A stretch of DNA of 64,000 nucleotides, from positions 237,315,551-237,379,550 of the forward strand of contig CM054058.1 in NCBI GenBank assembly GCA_028641055.1. Reading direction: 5' to 3'. The position numbers were made by a program, and so were the translations under genes. Each line of letters opens with the position of its first letter. Within the stretch, counting starts at the first letter, position 1. The notes beneath the pieces were generated by a model. The model had not been told where the DNA came from. It saw nothing but the letters and a program-made list of their open reading frames with translations, and searched no databases. The stretch is from Alopecurus myosuroides (Eukaryota > Streptophyta > Magnoliopsida > Poales > Poaceae). Positions 1 to 12,060 of the stretch are shown one piece after another.

Positions 1-28
1 AGACGAACTCCACAAGTCAGAGAGTTGT
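1..28 (-). pseudogene. LINE endonuclease relic, piece left of Tat element I
   Basis: This short stretch is the left flank of the Gypsy element that begins at 29. Read on the minus strand, it continues the reading frame of the LINE relic found on the other side of that element (8664-9050): the frame ending in EFARQ at the right flank runs on as LSDLWSSS here. Bases 24-28 (GTTGT) match 8659-8663 (GTTGC) in four of five positions and are read as the aged target-site duplication. Confidence 0.5.
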
Positions 29-1097
29 TGTTGGCACACGAACACGTCACGTGTTACCCCCGGCGTCGAGCGCGATACGCAGGACACGTCGCCGGAGGAG
101 GCTCGCCGGAAGCGCGATACGCAAGACAATCCGGCGAGCTCTTTTGAAGACCCGAAACCCCACGTGGCCAGGAGGGACCCCGTCCGGACGCGCGGCGGCT
201 ATGGGCTGCCTTAGGTCGGTTCACTCGCCCCCAAGGCCTTCATGGATCAAAGCCCTCCTGCACGAAGAATGCCGATGAACAAAGAAGAAAATAACTAGGG
301 TTAGGGATAAAGTTTATAGATGGGTTTTTGCGATTGTATGCTGTTTTTCAATCGGCCATCACCCCTCATATATATAAGAGGCGGCTGGACTTCCCGTGCA
401 AGGAAAAGACTTGGATTCACGTCCAAAAGCCATAATTTGCATCCAATTCGGATGTTTGACTCGAACCTTCCAAAACTGTTCGGTCTGAAAACTGGCTGCA
501 CCTTGCGGATCGTTTTCAAGTCAGTAAACAACCTCAAATCAAGATCTCGTAGAAGACAAAGTTGTTCGTCTAGAAAAAACGAAGAACTTTTGTGTTTTCT
601 GATTTTTCATCTAACATCATCTTGAAGGAGTAATTGTATCCACACTAAAACGTGTTTGAATCGAATCCGAATATGTCAATTCTTACCCGTCCGTATTTTC
701 TAGATTCGAGGTAGTGAACGACCCCAGATGAAAATCTCGTAGAAGACAAAGTTGTTCGTGTAAAAAATACGAAGAATTTCATTCAATGATTTTTTCAATT
801 TTACCTCATCTTGACGCTTCATAATCAGGTGGAAGAAGTTCGACGCAATCTGGAACAACTCACTTCACCAATGCTCCCACCAAAGTGCAGAGTATGTCTA
901 TGGTTTGGCGGATTTGCTCGCATAATAAGATGATCTGTAGTATTTTGACTCTAGAAGTTGCTTACAACCTTGGATCGAGATGATCCAAAAATTAAAGTTG
1001 TTTGTTTCGACGAGACGCACAACTTTCGTTCACATTATTTTTTCATTTGAGGTCATCTTAGAGTTGTATCTTTGTAAGCCAAAATCAGTTGTCAACA
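29..1097 (-). repeat. 3' LTR of Tat element I
   Basis: This direct repeat matches 7774-8658. On the minus strand it starts TGTTGACAACTG (right edge, 1097) and ends near TGCCAACA at 29. It is about 185 bp longer than the other LTR. The extra length is explained by a segment bounded by two copies of ATCTCGTAGAAGACAAAG (near 544 and 734), of which the other LTR has only one. Confidence 0.85.
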
Positions 1098-1115
1098 CAT
1101 GCCCCCCTGTTTTTT
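1098..1115 (-). other. Polypurine tract of Tat element I
   Basis: Directly next to the 3' LTR start, the minus strand reads AACAGGGGGGCATG. A purine run immediately before TG is the expected plus-strand primer site. It fixes both the LTR boundary and the minus orientation of the element. Confidence 0.75.
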
Positions 1116-1184
1116 GGAAACTAAGAACGATATCAACACTCAATCGACCAATATATCGGCCATATGTGTGTTTTATCCTTCTTG

Positions 1185-2288
1185 CCACACACTCGGGTAG
1201 AATTTCTTTAAGTATCTTCCATTAAGAGCTCGAGGCATTGCATTCCCCTCTATAGATTCCACCAAATAAGAATTTCCGGGAACCACTCTTGCAATCTTGA
1301 AAGGACCTTCCTAACTTGGAGATCATTTGCCAAATTTTCTATCTTTGGATCCAATTGGCAGAATTACCTTGCATACGAGATCACCAACTTGAAAAATCCT
1401 CAATTTCACTTTCTTATTCTAGGCTCTTGCTACCCTTAATTTATGTCTCTCTATGTCTTTCAAAGCAATCAAACATTTATCGGTGACTTCATCAATATTA
1501 TCCACCATCAAACTATGAAAATCAACCGCCGATAAATCATTTTGCTTGGCAAATCTCAAAGCATCTAGATTTACCTCTACGGGTAAAACGGCTTCTTGTC
1601 CATATACTAACTCGTACGGAGTCACCTTCGTTGCGTTGTGCCTTGAGATCCTATGTGCCCACAAAGCCTAGAATAAAACTTCATGCCATCTCCTCGGATG
1701 ATCTTCAATCTTCTTCTTCATAAGTTGGATCAATATTTTATTTCTAGACTCAGCTTGTCCATTGGCTTGGGCATAGTATGGAGATGGATTGAGCATCTTT
1801 ATTTTATAGGATTCCGCAAACTCTTTCACTTCCTTTGCCATAAATGATGTACCTTGATCCATAGTCAAAGTCTGTGGAATACCGAATCTATGTATAATAT
1901 GCTCAGTTATGAATTTGATTACCTCCTTGTGGGTCATATTTATGAGAGGTACTGCTTCACACTTGGTGAAATAATCGGTGGCCACCAACACGAACCGATG
2001 CCCTTTTGAAGAAGCGGGGTGAATCATAACAATGAAATTGAATCCTCAACCTCTGAATGGCCACGGCTTGATAATGAGATTTAACATTGCAGCAGGAGCC
2101 AACTGGATATCACCGATCTTCTGACAAGCCTCACATCCCTTATAATACCTAAAGCAATCATTAATCATCGCCTGCCAATAAAATCCTGCGCGTCGCAATA
2201 ACCACTTCATCTTTTGTGCCGACTGATGTGTGCCACATATGCCTCCATGTACCTCTCCCATAGCAACTCTCTCTTGGTCCTCATCCAA
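1185..2288 (-). pseudogene. Integrase remnant of Tat element I
   Basis: The minus-strand pieces in order are as follows. First comes an HHCC zinc-binding segment at 2288-2046 (HGGICGTHQSAQK followed by CEACQ). Next is the catalytic core at 2027-1668 (ATDYFTKCEA, then TMDQGTSF, then NGQAESRNK), which shows the DDE triad. A C-terminal segment follows at 1664-1419. Last is a GPY/F-like tail near 1400-1185 that contains EGPFKIARVVPGNSY and ends near LNGRYLKKFYPS. In-frame stops between the pieces and frame changes make it non-functional. Integrase would join the cDNA ends to host DNA. Confidence 0.82.
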
Positions 2289-2315
2289 GCACTTCAGAAG
2301 AATACCGTCTACTGT

Positions 2316-3200
2316 TCAGCGATAATTTTTTTTATCAACCAATATATATTTGAAAGCCATGCGCCGAACAGCCCTGTATGTCCTCTTACTAGGATCATGC
2401 AAATAGTCAGTAATAGGTTTCCTCCAATCTCCATGGGTACCTGCACTAGATACTTCATTAGCAACCGAATCAGTGGGACCCAATTCAGTTTTATTTATAG
2501 TAGCAAAAGCAAGAATCGGCCCTTTAGATATATGAAACATGCCACGACCAACATGATAGCCAGATGCTTGTTGTGCTAACTCATTTGCATCCCAATTGTC
2601 TTGTCTAGAAATATGAGCAATGCTAAAACAAACCAAGCTAGAAATTATATATAGACATTTATCAAGATAAACACTAAACGATTCGTCGTTGCATTGAAAT
2701 ACCTTGTTAACATGTTGCACTATTAGCAACAAATCACCAAAAGGCTCAACATGTGTAGCACCTATATCAAAAAGCTCTAGACCGAATAATAAAGCTTCAT
2801 ATTCATCTTGATTATTTGTGCAAAAATAGTCTAAACTGCATGAGGCTTCAAAAACAGCACCATGAGGAGATATATAAACGACACCAACACCTTGACCGTT
2901 GTCACAAACGGAACCATCACAATATAACCTCCATGGTACTAAAGAAATAAGGTCAATACTAAAAACATGCTCATTGTCAATCTGACGTTCAACAATAAAA
3001 TCAGCAACAATTTGGCATTTCATAGATTTTAGAGACTCATAAGCCAAATCATATTCAATCAAAGCATAAGCCCATTTACCGATTATACCACTAAAAATCG
3101 GTCTATGCAACATGTATTTAATGACATTGGTTTGACAAGATACGGTGCACATACTAGGTAATAGATAATGTCTTATTTTAGTGCAAGCATAATTTTTCAA
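2316..3200 (-). pseudogene. RNase H tail and second (archaeal-type) RNase H of Tat element I
   Basis: The first half holds the end of the canonical retroelement RNase H/connection region (GKWAYALIEYDLAYESLKSM). The second half is a second RNase H, recognisable by WRLYCDGSVCDNGQGVGVVY, then NNQDEYEALLFGLELF, and near its end ISRQDNWDANELAQQA. A dual RNase H is a hallmark of the Tat lineage. The segment is separated from the RT by stops around 3201-3264. Confidence 0.8.
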
Positions 3201-3264
3201 TGAATGTGTACCTCGTCTCCGTATCCAATAAGCGCCGGCTCAAATAAGTAATAACATGCTCCTT

Positions 3265-4566
3265 TCATTCGGTCTCTTGTGTCAAGACAACACCAATAAC
3301 GCCTTCTTCCGTGGCAATATAAAGCCTAGAAGGATCTCCATGTTTGGGTGCTCTCAACACCGGAGAAGTAGACAAACAAGTCTTGATATTATCGAATGGC
3401 TCTTGCTGTTTTGCCCCCCAAGTAAAATTAGCAACGCTTTTTAACCGAAGAATAGGAGTGAATGCACTAACTTTCCCTGAAAAATTCACTATGAATCTTC
3501 TAAAATAATTGACCTTGCCAAGGAATTTTTGCATATCTTTCTTGCATCTCGGAGCCTGCACTTCTTGAATTGCTTCTATCTTCTTGGGATCAATCTCTAT
3601 GCCATGTTGATGTATAATAAATCCCAAAAACTTTCCAGTCGATACTCCAAAAGCACACTTTAAAGGATTCATCATGAGTCCATACTTCCTCATCCTCTCA
3701 AAAGCCAAACGCAAATCGGCTAAATGTGGTTCATTAGCATCCGATTTTACAACAATATCATCAATATAGACTTCAAGTATTACTCCAAGCAAATCGTGAA
3801 ATATTAAATTCATCGCTCTTTGATATGTGGCCTCAGCATTTTTTAACCCAAAATTCATCATTTTCCACTCAAATAATCCAACAAAACCGGGACACCGAAA
3901 GGCCGTTTTGAACACATCCTCTTCGGCCATGAAAATCTGACTGTACCCCGCATTACCATCAAGAAAACTGATAACTTTATGCCCAGAAGCATCATTAATA
4001 AGAATATCGGCTATTGGCATAGGATACTCATCTTTGGGTGTAGCTCTATTCAAATCTCTAAAATCAATGCACACTCTCACCTTGCCAGAATCTTTCTTCT
4101 CCACAGGCACAATATTAGAAATCTAATCCGCATACCTTCAAAGTCTAATAAAATTAGCTTTAGGAAATCGACCGATCTTTTCCTTGATCCGGTCATACAT
4201 ATTGGGATTGAATTTTTGGGCCGGTTGTTTATAAGGTCTAAAACCAGCATTGATAGGTAAATGATGCTCAACTAGCTCTCGGCACAAACCGGGCATCTCA
4301 TGATAATCCCATGCAAAGCAATCAACGTACTCTTTTAGTAGCTCGATTAATACAACTTTATAATCGGATTCCAAATTTTTGTTCACAAAAGTCGGCCTAG
4401 GAACAGAACCATCACCTATGTCCACTTCCTCCAATGGATCGGCCGACGTAAAACCTTGTCCCAATTTATCCATGTCATCCAACTCCTCTATAGACTCATA
4501 CATATCATTCTTATTGGACCGATATTGAACAAGCCGCTTCTTTAACCAATCTTTGTTGGGATCCAT
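3265..4566 (-). pseudogene. Reverse transcriptase remnant of Tat element I
   Basis: The RT palm is readable on the minus strand at 4110-3265. It contains GKVRVCIDFRDLNRATPKDE, then SFLDGNAGYSQI, FGLKNAEATYQRAMN, the catalytic box YIDDIVVKS, and LGFIIHQHGIEIDPKKIEAI. Upstream (4566-4138) lies the protease-RT linker, including ELLKEYVDCFAWDYHEMPGL. The two pieces are in different frames, so at least one frameshift lies near 4120. It would copy element RNA into DNA. Confidence 0.85.
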
Positions 4567-6259
4567 CTAATTTAACTTGCTTGAGAGCCGATTACCACCA
4601 ACCGGCTTTAAAGAAATAGGCACAAAGCCATTACTTGTAGCACCAAGGAAATCAAAATCTGAAAGGTATCGCCCAGTCAAGCAAGTAACACTGGGATGTT
4701 GCCAATCCACCAACGAATCAGCAAAAGCAACGCAAGCCGAATTATCCGCATGGACAAATTCCACTTCATCATCAATCCATTGTATCAAAAACTGATGCAG
4801 AGTAGATGACATACATTGATTTGCATGGAGCCAACCGTGGCCTAATATAACATTATAATTACCTTGCACCTCAGCAAAAAAAGAAGGCGGTGGCCAAAGT
4901 CTTACTTCCCACGGTAAGCTCCACACTCATAACACCTTTGGCCTCCGTTTTCTCTTTGCCTTCAAAGCCATTAAGAACCATATCGGTCTTCATCAATTAA
5001 TCTTCATCTAAGCCCAATTTATTGAAGACCGAATATGGCATATGATTAACCATAGCGCCACCATCAACAAGCATCGTATCAACCGGCGATCCATTAATGT
5101 GTCCCTTGACATATAGTGGCTTCAAGTGTTTCACCGGTTCTTTTGGCTTCTCAAAGATGGCGTTCTTGGGACCAAAGTCCAGCTGCACTATGTCTCCTTC
5201 CTCGTCCATGGCACGAAACTCTGTAGGCAAGTAATAAACCATGTTTATATCCATACCTACCTGGATTGGCGTATTTTCAAAATCCACTTGCTCTTCATCA
5301 TGTTCTAATGCGGATGCCAAATCTGGAATTTTATCATTTGAGGGAAGTGTGGGAGGCGCTGTAGATGACGCATCAATGCTCATGTCTTCCTTCTCGGATG
5401 GCATAGGAGTTGGTGTGATTTCCATGGGGATTGCTGCCTTAGCATCTTTGCGCATCCACATCTTAGCCGGTGTGGGGTGAATTTCATCAAAATAATCATC
5501 CCTCCACTTTTCTGCTTCATCTTTGGCATTTTGTTGATTCCTCATACGTTGCAACCTCATCTTCTTAGTTTTAGTCAATCCAGGAGAACACCACTTGGGC
5601 TGAGTAAATCATGGACAGATTTCCTCGGTGCAGCCCATCCCGGATGAAAAGCATATGGTACCATTGGGGGTCCCACCCTCCGTTGAAGTAATGGGGTGCA
5701 TAAGGTGGTGGCGCCATCCATGGTCCTGGCGCCCACTATACGTACGACACTTCATAATATGAATACTCCTCCCTTGGAGGTGACCTTGGACGCTTCATAC
5801 GTGATGGCCGGTTGTAAGCTGAACCAACCGCTTGGTGTGTATATTTGTTCAACAACATATCAAAGGTTGGCTTGATCTTCTTATATTGAGCATTCTCCTC
5901 ATTCTTCTTCCACTTGCCAACCTCCGGATTCTTCGGTTTGATGAACTTGGCATGAACTTCTCCTTGATCTTGTTCTTGCCCCCCGGGTGTAGGATTTTTA
6001 TAGTGATCCCCAATGTCTCATTGCCATCGGGTTGCTTGTCAAGAACAATCTCCCTTCCCGAGGCCTTCTCCTTCTCCTTGCTATTTCTGGGGTCACCAAT
6101 AACAACATTATTTTTGTTAGCGGATCTGGCCACTTCAGGCCGAATTAGCACCTTCTTCCCATGCAGCTCTAAAGTGTTCATCGAGAATGGCTGCTTGTCA
6201 ATTTGCATGTCGGCAAAGCTTAATCGTCCATCATTAATAACCGATTGTATTTGTCGCAA
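4567..6259 (-). pseudogene. Gag C-terminal and protease remnant of Tat element I
   Basis: Several broken minus-strand reading frames lie between gag and RT. The recognisable part is an aspartic protease core near 5080-4998 (VDTMLVDGGAMVNHMPYSVF). It has DGG in place of the usual DSG/DTG, which is common in Tat elements. The piece at 4926-4567 contains GNYNVILGHGWLHAN, a protease C-terminal signature. The stretch 5579-5848 has no open frame that I can assign. Confidence 0.7.
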
Positions 6260-6407
6260 AAAAACATTGCAATCATTAGTAGCATGAGAAAAAGAATTAT
6301 AATACTTGCAATAAGCATGCCGTTTTAACTCCTCAATCGGCGGTAAGTATGAGATATTCTAATCAATTTTTCCTTCAACGTAGCATCAAATATTCTATCA
6401 CATTTGG

Positions 6408-7744
6408 CTACATCAAAACTAAATTTATCTCATCTTCACGATTCTTGCGAATCGTCTTAAGAGCATCAAAAGTATAAGGTTTGGCCTTTGAAGGCCAAAC
6501 AAATTCAGCAGCATAAACATCAGCCTCATCATCTGAATTCTCACTATTATACTCAACCATATTAAAGCGAGGACGATCAGATTTAGACTTATGCTCAATT
6601 TTTGTTTCTTTGCTTGGCTTTCTTGAGCCAAAGCTCTTTGCAAAAATCTCTTTAATATGAGTTCTCAAACCATTAAGCACGAAGTATGCCATGTCTCTTT
6701 CAGAAATCACTAAGCTATAACATCAGTTCTTAGTATCTCTAAATCTTTTGATATAATCGGTGACCGATTCATCATACTTTTGCCTAACTGATGTAAGATG
6801 TGAAAATGTTATCTCATTATCCCCGCTATAAAAATGCTCATGGAACTTATTTTCTAAATGAAACCAAATATTAATAGAACCATAAGGTAAAGCTGAAAAC
6901 CATGAGAAAGCGGTACCAGTTAAGGACAAAGGAAACAAGCGCACTCTTAATTCATCACTATTACTAGCTTCCCCTAACTGCGCTAGATATTGGATAACAT
7001 GTTCCCGAGTTGTCTTGCTATCTACCCCCATTGAATTTGGAAAAATCAGGCACCTTATAACCTTGGTGATATGGCAAAGCATCATAATATTCAGTGTATG
7101 GTTTATGATGGACTTGACTAGTTATTTTAATCCCATATTTTCCGAAGAAAACTTGATCTAAATCTTCCCTGAATTTTGCTAAATTTTCTTGTATTGTGGA
7201 TGGAACTGGTGAACATGGATTATTTACTACCGCCGAACAAGTGTTCGACACCACAGCGGCGTAGGGAAGATGCGAACCCAAATTCGGCGGCATCTTCAAA
7301 GAGGGTGCACTTCTAATTGGAGTATGAAACTCCGGTGCATCAATAATTTGATTGTTTTGGGCATGATGTGTATTCATCGGCACATATGATGTCGATGGCT
7401 TAGGAGGAGGAGTATTCTTTTTAGCAGCATCTTCTTCTAGGAGTGCACTGTAAACTTTCATGTTGCCATCACTAACATAAACTTGAATTTCAGCTATTTG
7501 CTCAGGAGTAAAGAGGCTATTACTTACAGAGGGATCGGCTGATTTGCGAGTGTCGGAAGCTTGATTTATCTTCCTCCTCTTGCTTTTTCACCTTTGCCTC
7601 GTACTCCTCCCGCATCTGATCTTGATGTTGCTTCCTCCACGTCTCGTAATGTTGGCGTTGATCCTCCGAAAGCTCATCGAAGCTAGGCTTGATTATGTTT
7701 TCGGCGCTAATTTTAGTGGGCTGAGGAATCTTACCGTTCGTCAT
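6408..7744 (-). pseudogene. Gag remnant of Tat element I
   Basis: Gag starts at the ATG at 7744, about 30 bp inside the 5' LTR, with MTNGKIPQPTKISAENI and a charged helix (DELSEDQRQHYETWRKQ). The frame is broken near 7520 and again near 7018-7085. The capsid core lies at 7085-6723 (LTGTAFSWFSALPYGSI, then FHEHFYSGDNEITFSHL), which is typical of plant Gypsy gag. A further piece follows at 6710-6408. It would form the virus-like particle; here it cannot be translated as one protein. Confidence 0.78.
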
Positions 7745-7773
7745 GACGTACCCAGCGGAGCCGCCGAAAAGTG

Positions 7774-8658
7774 TGTTAACACACGAACACGTCACGTTTT
7801 ACCCCCGACGTCGAGCGCGATACGCGGGACACGTCGCCGGAGGAGGCTCGCCGGAAGCGCGATACGCAAGACAATCCGGCGAGCTCTTTTGAAGACCCGA
7901 AACCCCACGCGGCCAGGAGGGACCCCGTCTGGACGCGCGGCGGCTATGGGCTGCCTGAGATAGGTTCACTCGCCCCCAAGGCCTTCATGGATCGAAGCCC
8001 TCCTGCACGAAGAATGCCGACGAACGAAGAAGAAAATAACTAGGGTTAGGGATAAAGTTTATAGATGAGTTTTTGCGATTGTATGTTGTTGTTCAATCGG
8101 CCATCACCCCTCATGTATACAAGAGGCAGCTGGACTTCCCGTGCAAGGAAAAGACTTGGATTCACGTCCAAAAGACATAATTTGCATCCAATTCGGATGT
8201 TTGACTCGAACCTTCCAAAACTGTTCGGTCTGAAAACTGGCTGCACCTTGCGGGTCGTTTTCAAGTCAGTAAACAACCTCAAATCGAAATCTCGTAGAAG
8301 ACAAAGTTGTTCGTCTAGAAAAAACGAAGAACTTTTATTCAATGAGTTTTTCAATTTGACCTTACCTTGACGCTTCAAAATCAGGTGGAATAAGTTTGAC
8401 GCAATCTAGAGGTTTTCAACTCGATTCACCAATGCTCCCGCCAAAGTGTAGAGTATGTCTATGGTTTGGCGGATTTACTCGCATAATAAGATGATCTGTA
8501 GTGTTTTGGCTCTAGAAGTTACAGACGACCTTGGATCTAGATGATCCAAAAATCAAAGTTGTTTGTTTCGATGATATGCACAACTTTCGTTCACATTATT
8601 TTTCCATTTGAGGTTATCTTAGTGTTGTCTCTTTGTAAGCCAAAATCAGTTGTCAACG
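7774..8658 (-). repeat. 5' LTR of Tat element I
   Basis: This direct repeat of 29-1097 is about 885 bp long. Just inside it on the minus strand (7773-7750) is GGCGGCTCCGCTGGG, a plausible primer-binding region whose tRNA I cannot assign. Relative to the other LTR it has one rather than two copies of the ATCTCGTAGAAGACAAAG segment. Confidence 0.85.
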
Positions 8659-9050
8659 GTTGCCTTGCAAATTCATCACGTGTTTCCCACATAACCTCGT
8701 ACCTAAATACACATTCACCACTATGTTGTTGTTTCTGGTGGGGGAGGACCTTAAAAGTATCAGTAGATTGTCAGACTTCGCGTACCCTCGTAGGTGCTGC
8801 ACCTTTGCTTACGGGTAACACACACACTAGGATGGCATGGCTAGTGCTGGATCTAGAACTACTCAACAAATGAACCACCAATGATTTTCTTCTAGTATGT
8901 CCAAGAAACTTTTTGTAACCAAAGTCGCATAGTTCACACTCATCAACAACTTCTCTGAAACCTGCTATCTGGTTTAAGCTATGTTTGTTAACGCTCTCAC
9001 GCTCTTCTCATCGGAGGAATTCAATGAAGTCACCAATGCGGATCCGTTTT
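8659..9050 (-). pseudogene. LINE (L1-type) endonuclease-domain relic
   Basis: On the minus strand I can read GDFIEFL (compare the GDFNEIL active-site motif of L1-type endonucleases) near 9030. After a frame change comes GFREVVDECELCDFGYKKF near 8960-8910. After further breaks comes RYEVMWETRDEFARQ at about 8710-8665. These match the order of motifs in plant LINE ORF2 endonucleases. The relic is interrupted by Tat element I, and its frame resumes in bases 1-23. Confidence 0.65.
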
Positions 9051-9562
9051 GGTGAAGTGGGTTTGTGTGTTTTTGCCTCTTTTTGTTTGGTGGACCGGGA
9101 AGGAATCAATCCGTTTTTATTGAGGCTTTTTTTTGGGTTTGGGCTTGAGTCTATTTGTGTTGTTAGTCCCTTTTGTTGAGCCTTTTTTTTAAAAAAAAAT
9201 GGGCTTTGTTGGTGTCAAGTTGCCATCATTTTTTTATATGATTATTTATTGAAGGAGAGGACAACATAACAGAGCATGGTAAGGATTTTGCTTTTCAACG
9301 ATTTTCTTGGGATCCATGCTTAATATGAGGTGAAGTGGGAAGGTATTTTGTTCTTAATATGCTTAGTTTTTTTTTATATGTGATCATGTACACATCCATA
9401 CCACCGATAATATAATGCAATAAAATTTGAGTTCACAATACTGTAGCACATTCTTCTATCCTAGTTAGCAAGGAAATCCATATTTTTTTCACGGGCTGAT
9501 TTTCTGTATATTTTCACTCATTAGAGGCATTTGGAAATGGATAATATTGTTTGCGTTGTTTG
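9051..9562. other. Unassigned spacer
   Basis: T-rich, low-complexity stretches (for example around 9180-9200 and 9365-9380) with no frame, repeat or motif I can assign. It ends at the target-site duplication of the solo LTR. Confidence 0.6.
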
Positions 9563-9567
9563 TAGAC

Positions 9568-10897
9568 TGTTGGGAATATGCCCTAGAGGCAATCATGTAT
9601 GATGTAATTCCCACTGTATTCATAAAGTTATTAAGTTGTCCTTGTTTTGAATATCTGATATATGTCATTGAATATGTGATTCGATTGTGGAACTATATAT
9701 TCATGTTGTTCATACTAGATTGTCCTTGGTCATTTAGTTTGTGCTGGACACACACCCTAGACTAATGTGAGTGTTGGCTGATGACACGGTTCCACTTGTC
9801 ATGGGCATGGTGATGCCATTCCAACATTCACGGACTTGGCTAAAGAGTTTAGCAAGTCGGACTGACCCACATTGAGATGCAACGATCAAGTCGTCATTTG
9901 CATGTCTCAATCAATGTAATCCTTAGACCTGAGGTTGTCGCACAATCCGAGTTGTGGATCACCGACTTAGGTTCTGTCAAACGTTGTTCTGTGACAAGGT
10001 AACTATAAAGGCAGAGTTCGGGTCGAATGAGAAGCAACCTGCGTGATGTGGATAATCAAGATGGGATTTTGCCCCTCCGAATGGAGAGATATTCTCTGTG
10101 CCCTCTCGAGTGATATGATTCAGGAAGCATGGTCATGCGCGACTCAGTTAAGTGTTAACTGTGTCGGTTGACTAAGAGTTAGTCAGATGAATCACATGTC
10201 ACAGATCGAGAAGAGAGTTGAGCTATTTAAGGGATGACGATAAATCGCCTATAGCTCGACAAGGTATATCGTGAGACAAAATGGACTGAGATGAATATCA
10301 CATTGAAAGGTATGTCGTCATGACTCAATGGTACTTGGGAGTCGGCACGTTCTGCTAGGAGCCGGTACCGATTGATCGATTGGGAGTTGGACTCCAATCG
10401 TGTCCAAGTCGCCATGAGCCTGCAGGGTCGCACACTTAAGAGCGGGAGCAAGTATTGGTCGGGTTGGACCCGAACCGGAAATGGACTGGTTTTGTGAGTC
10501 GGACTCACAGAGGGAATGGGCCACAAGTGTTGTGAAGCCCATTACCATACGCTATATAAAGAGGGGCGCAGGTTGCCCAGCGGGCACGTTAGTCCACTCT
10601 CCCATGCGTTGGGAACCCTAGCCCCACTCAGTCCAGCCGTCGCACCGGACCTAGCAGTCCGCCGTCGGAGCTCCTCCTCGTACGTGTGGATACCGGCAGA
10701 GGTGCTGTACGTTCAGCACTTCGACGTTCGAGGGATCAGATCGGCTGGATCGGATCGTAGGACTGCACTGCCCCGACGCGCTGCATCGATAATCCGCACA
10801 TGCGCGTCTAGTGGTAATACTCGTGGCCTTTTACCTCGGCTAGATCTTGGAAGTACCGCGTAGGAAAAGTTTTCGTTTATCTCTACGCGTTCCAACA
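9568..10897 (+). mobile_element. Solo LTR, probably Copia-type
   Basis: The unit starts TGTTGGGAATATGCCCTAG and ends TACGCGTTCCAACA. It is flanked by a perfect 5-bp target-site duplication TAGAC (9563-9567 and 10898-10902), with no internal domain, so it is a solo LTR left by recombination between two LTRs. A TATA box (CTATATAAAGAGG) lies at about 10551-10562 and suggests plus orientation. The start sequence resembles Copia LTRs of grasses; that superfamily call is from memory and less certain than the solo-LTR call. Open frames within it are not taken as genes. Confidence 0.87.
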
Positions 10898-11152
10898 TAG
10901 ACAACCAACAAGGTATTGTGGTCGGTTTATTGAAGTAAAGATGGTAAAAAAAAGCTTTGAAAATAGCTTGATATGTTTATTAGTAGCTACCTACCCTTTA
11001 TATTTGTTTATTCATAGGCAATGTTTTGATGTCAAGCAATAATCCCTTTTATATTATTGTTTTTCTTTTGACTTACATCACGTGCCTCTTTTAATTCAGT
11101 GAGAGACTGAACACTATCACTGGCAAGTGGTTAATCGCCCTGCCAACCCAAA

Positions 11153-11284
11153 ATGCCAAGGTTTGATTTTCATATACTCAAGAACACACAAGGTGTTTTA
11201 ATGTGCCGAGAATATCTGAGGTCGTTCGTGAGAGCTTATGAAATCAAGGTTGATGATCTTGTCACCGTAAAATGTGCATTATAG
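11153..11284 (+). pseudogene. Short coding-like relic, weakly B3-like
   Basis: A 43-codon frame reads MPRFDFHILKNTQGVLMCRE and continues into SFVRAYEIKVDDLVTVKC before TAG. The pattern of alternating hydrophobics followed by a '(V/I)KVDDLVT(V/F)K' strand recalls the end of plant B3 DNA-binding domains. The frame is too short for a whole domain, and the flanks show no matching exon. I treat it as a gene fragment of uncertain origin. Confidence 0.25.
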
Positions 11285-11479
11285 GGAAGTTTGTTTCATA
11301 AATCTGTGTTGAACATGGATATGTATTAAAAAGGAAGATTCAAATGAGCTGACTATTTTATGGCAGGTAAGCTCTGCTTGAAAACATGTGGACGTGTGTT
11401 GGCATGTGTGGTGGCAATCATTTTTGGCTCACTGCTAGCTCACAGTGAAATTCTGAAGGAGGATGGAGATAAGAAAGGA

Positions 11480-12060
11480 CGCTTTGTAGTTGTAAACAAA
11501 CTAGTTTTAGAAGTAAAAAAAATCGTTGAAGCCTTTTAACATGAGATCTAACTTTAAATATCTTCACACGACGACCGCAACAGTGAAAATCGCCCGTAAT
11601 TTGGAAAAATGATTCAAAATATATTAATTTGAATTTTTTGGTTTTAGAAATTAAATAAAAACTGGCTCTTGTGTCTCCACCAACAAACTTTGAAAACTCA
11701 CATGGTTTGTGTCCCTGCTATCTTACTAATCATGCCAGGTGTCACAACATGAGCACCAACACTTCATCGCAAGTAAAGAGTAGTCCTCTAAAAACTAGAG
11801 TACAAGTATATTGAAACCCTGAGTACAATAAAACCGGAACCGAAGTACAACACACGAGTTTTAGAAGTACAACAAAAATTTATCGAAACCACCAACATGA
11901 TATACAGTTTTAAAGGTTCCGACGTGAAGACCGTAACGGTGAAAACGGTTTGTAATTCGAACGAGTGGTTCAAAATATATTAGATTTTAAATTTCTGGAT
12001 CTCGAAAATAACACATACACAACCTCCCTGCATCTCCGGTGAGAAAAAATCACACTAAAA
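11480..12060. repeat. Two diverged direct copies of an unassigned ~200-bp repeat
   Basis: Copy one (about 11503-11700) and copy two (about 11855-12050) share an ordered set of blocks. These are TTTTAGAAGTA, a GACGACCGCAAC / AAGACCGTAACG block followed by GGTGAAAA- or AGTGAAAA-like sequence, and ATTCAAAATATATTA / TTCAAAATATATTAG. By eye similarity is roughly 70 percent. I do not recognise the family. Confidence 0.5.

Larger units (their letters stand above)
29..8658 (-). mobile_element. Degenerate Tat-type Ty3/Gypsy retrotransposon (element I)
   Basis: Two long direct repeats bound a minus-strand gag-protease-RT-RNase H-integrase order. The pol domain order, with a second archaeal-type RNase H after the first, and the RT segment ATPKDEYPMP are characteristic of the Tat lineage of non-chromoviral Gypsy elements. 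Every coding part is broken by stops or frameshifts and the two LTRs differ substantially, so the copy is old and cannot be autonomous. The flanking 5-bp duplication is GTTGT (24-28) and GTTGC (8659-8663). The element sits inside a LINE relic. Boundaries are accurate to a few bases; the terminal base at 8658 is G where the other LTR has A. Confidence 0.88.

Noticed and set aside
10516..10863. Plus-strand 115-codon frame with ATG
   Set aside because: It lies wholly inside the solo LTR, downstream of its TATA box, and has no recognisable domain.
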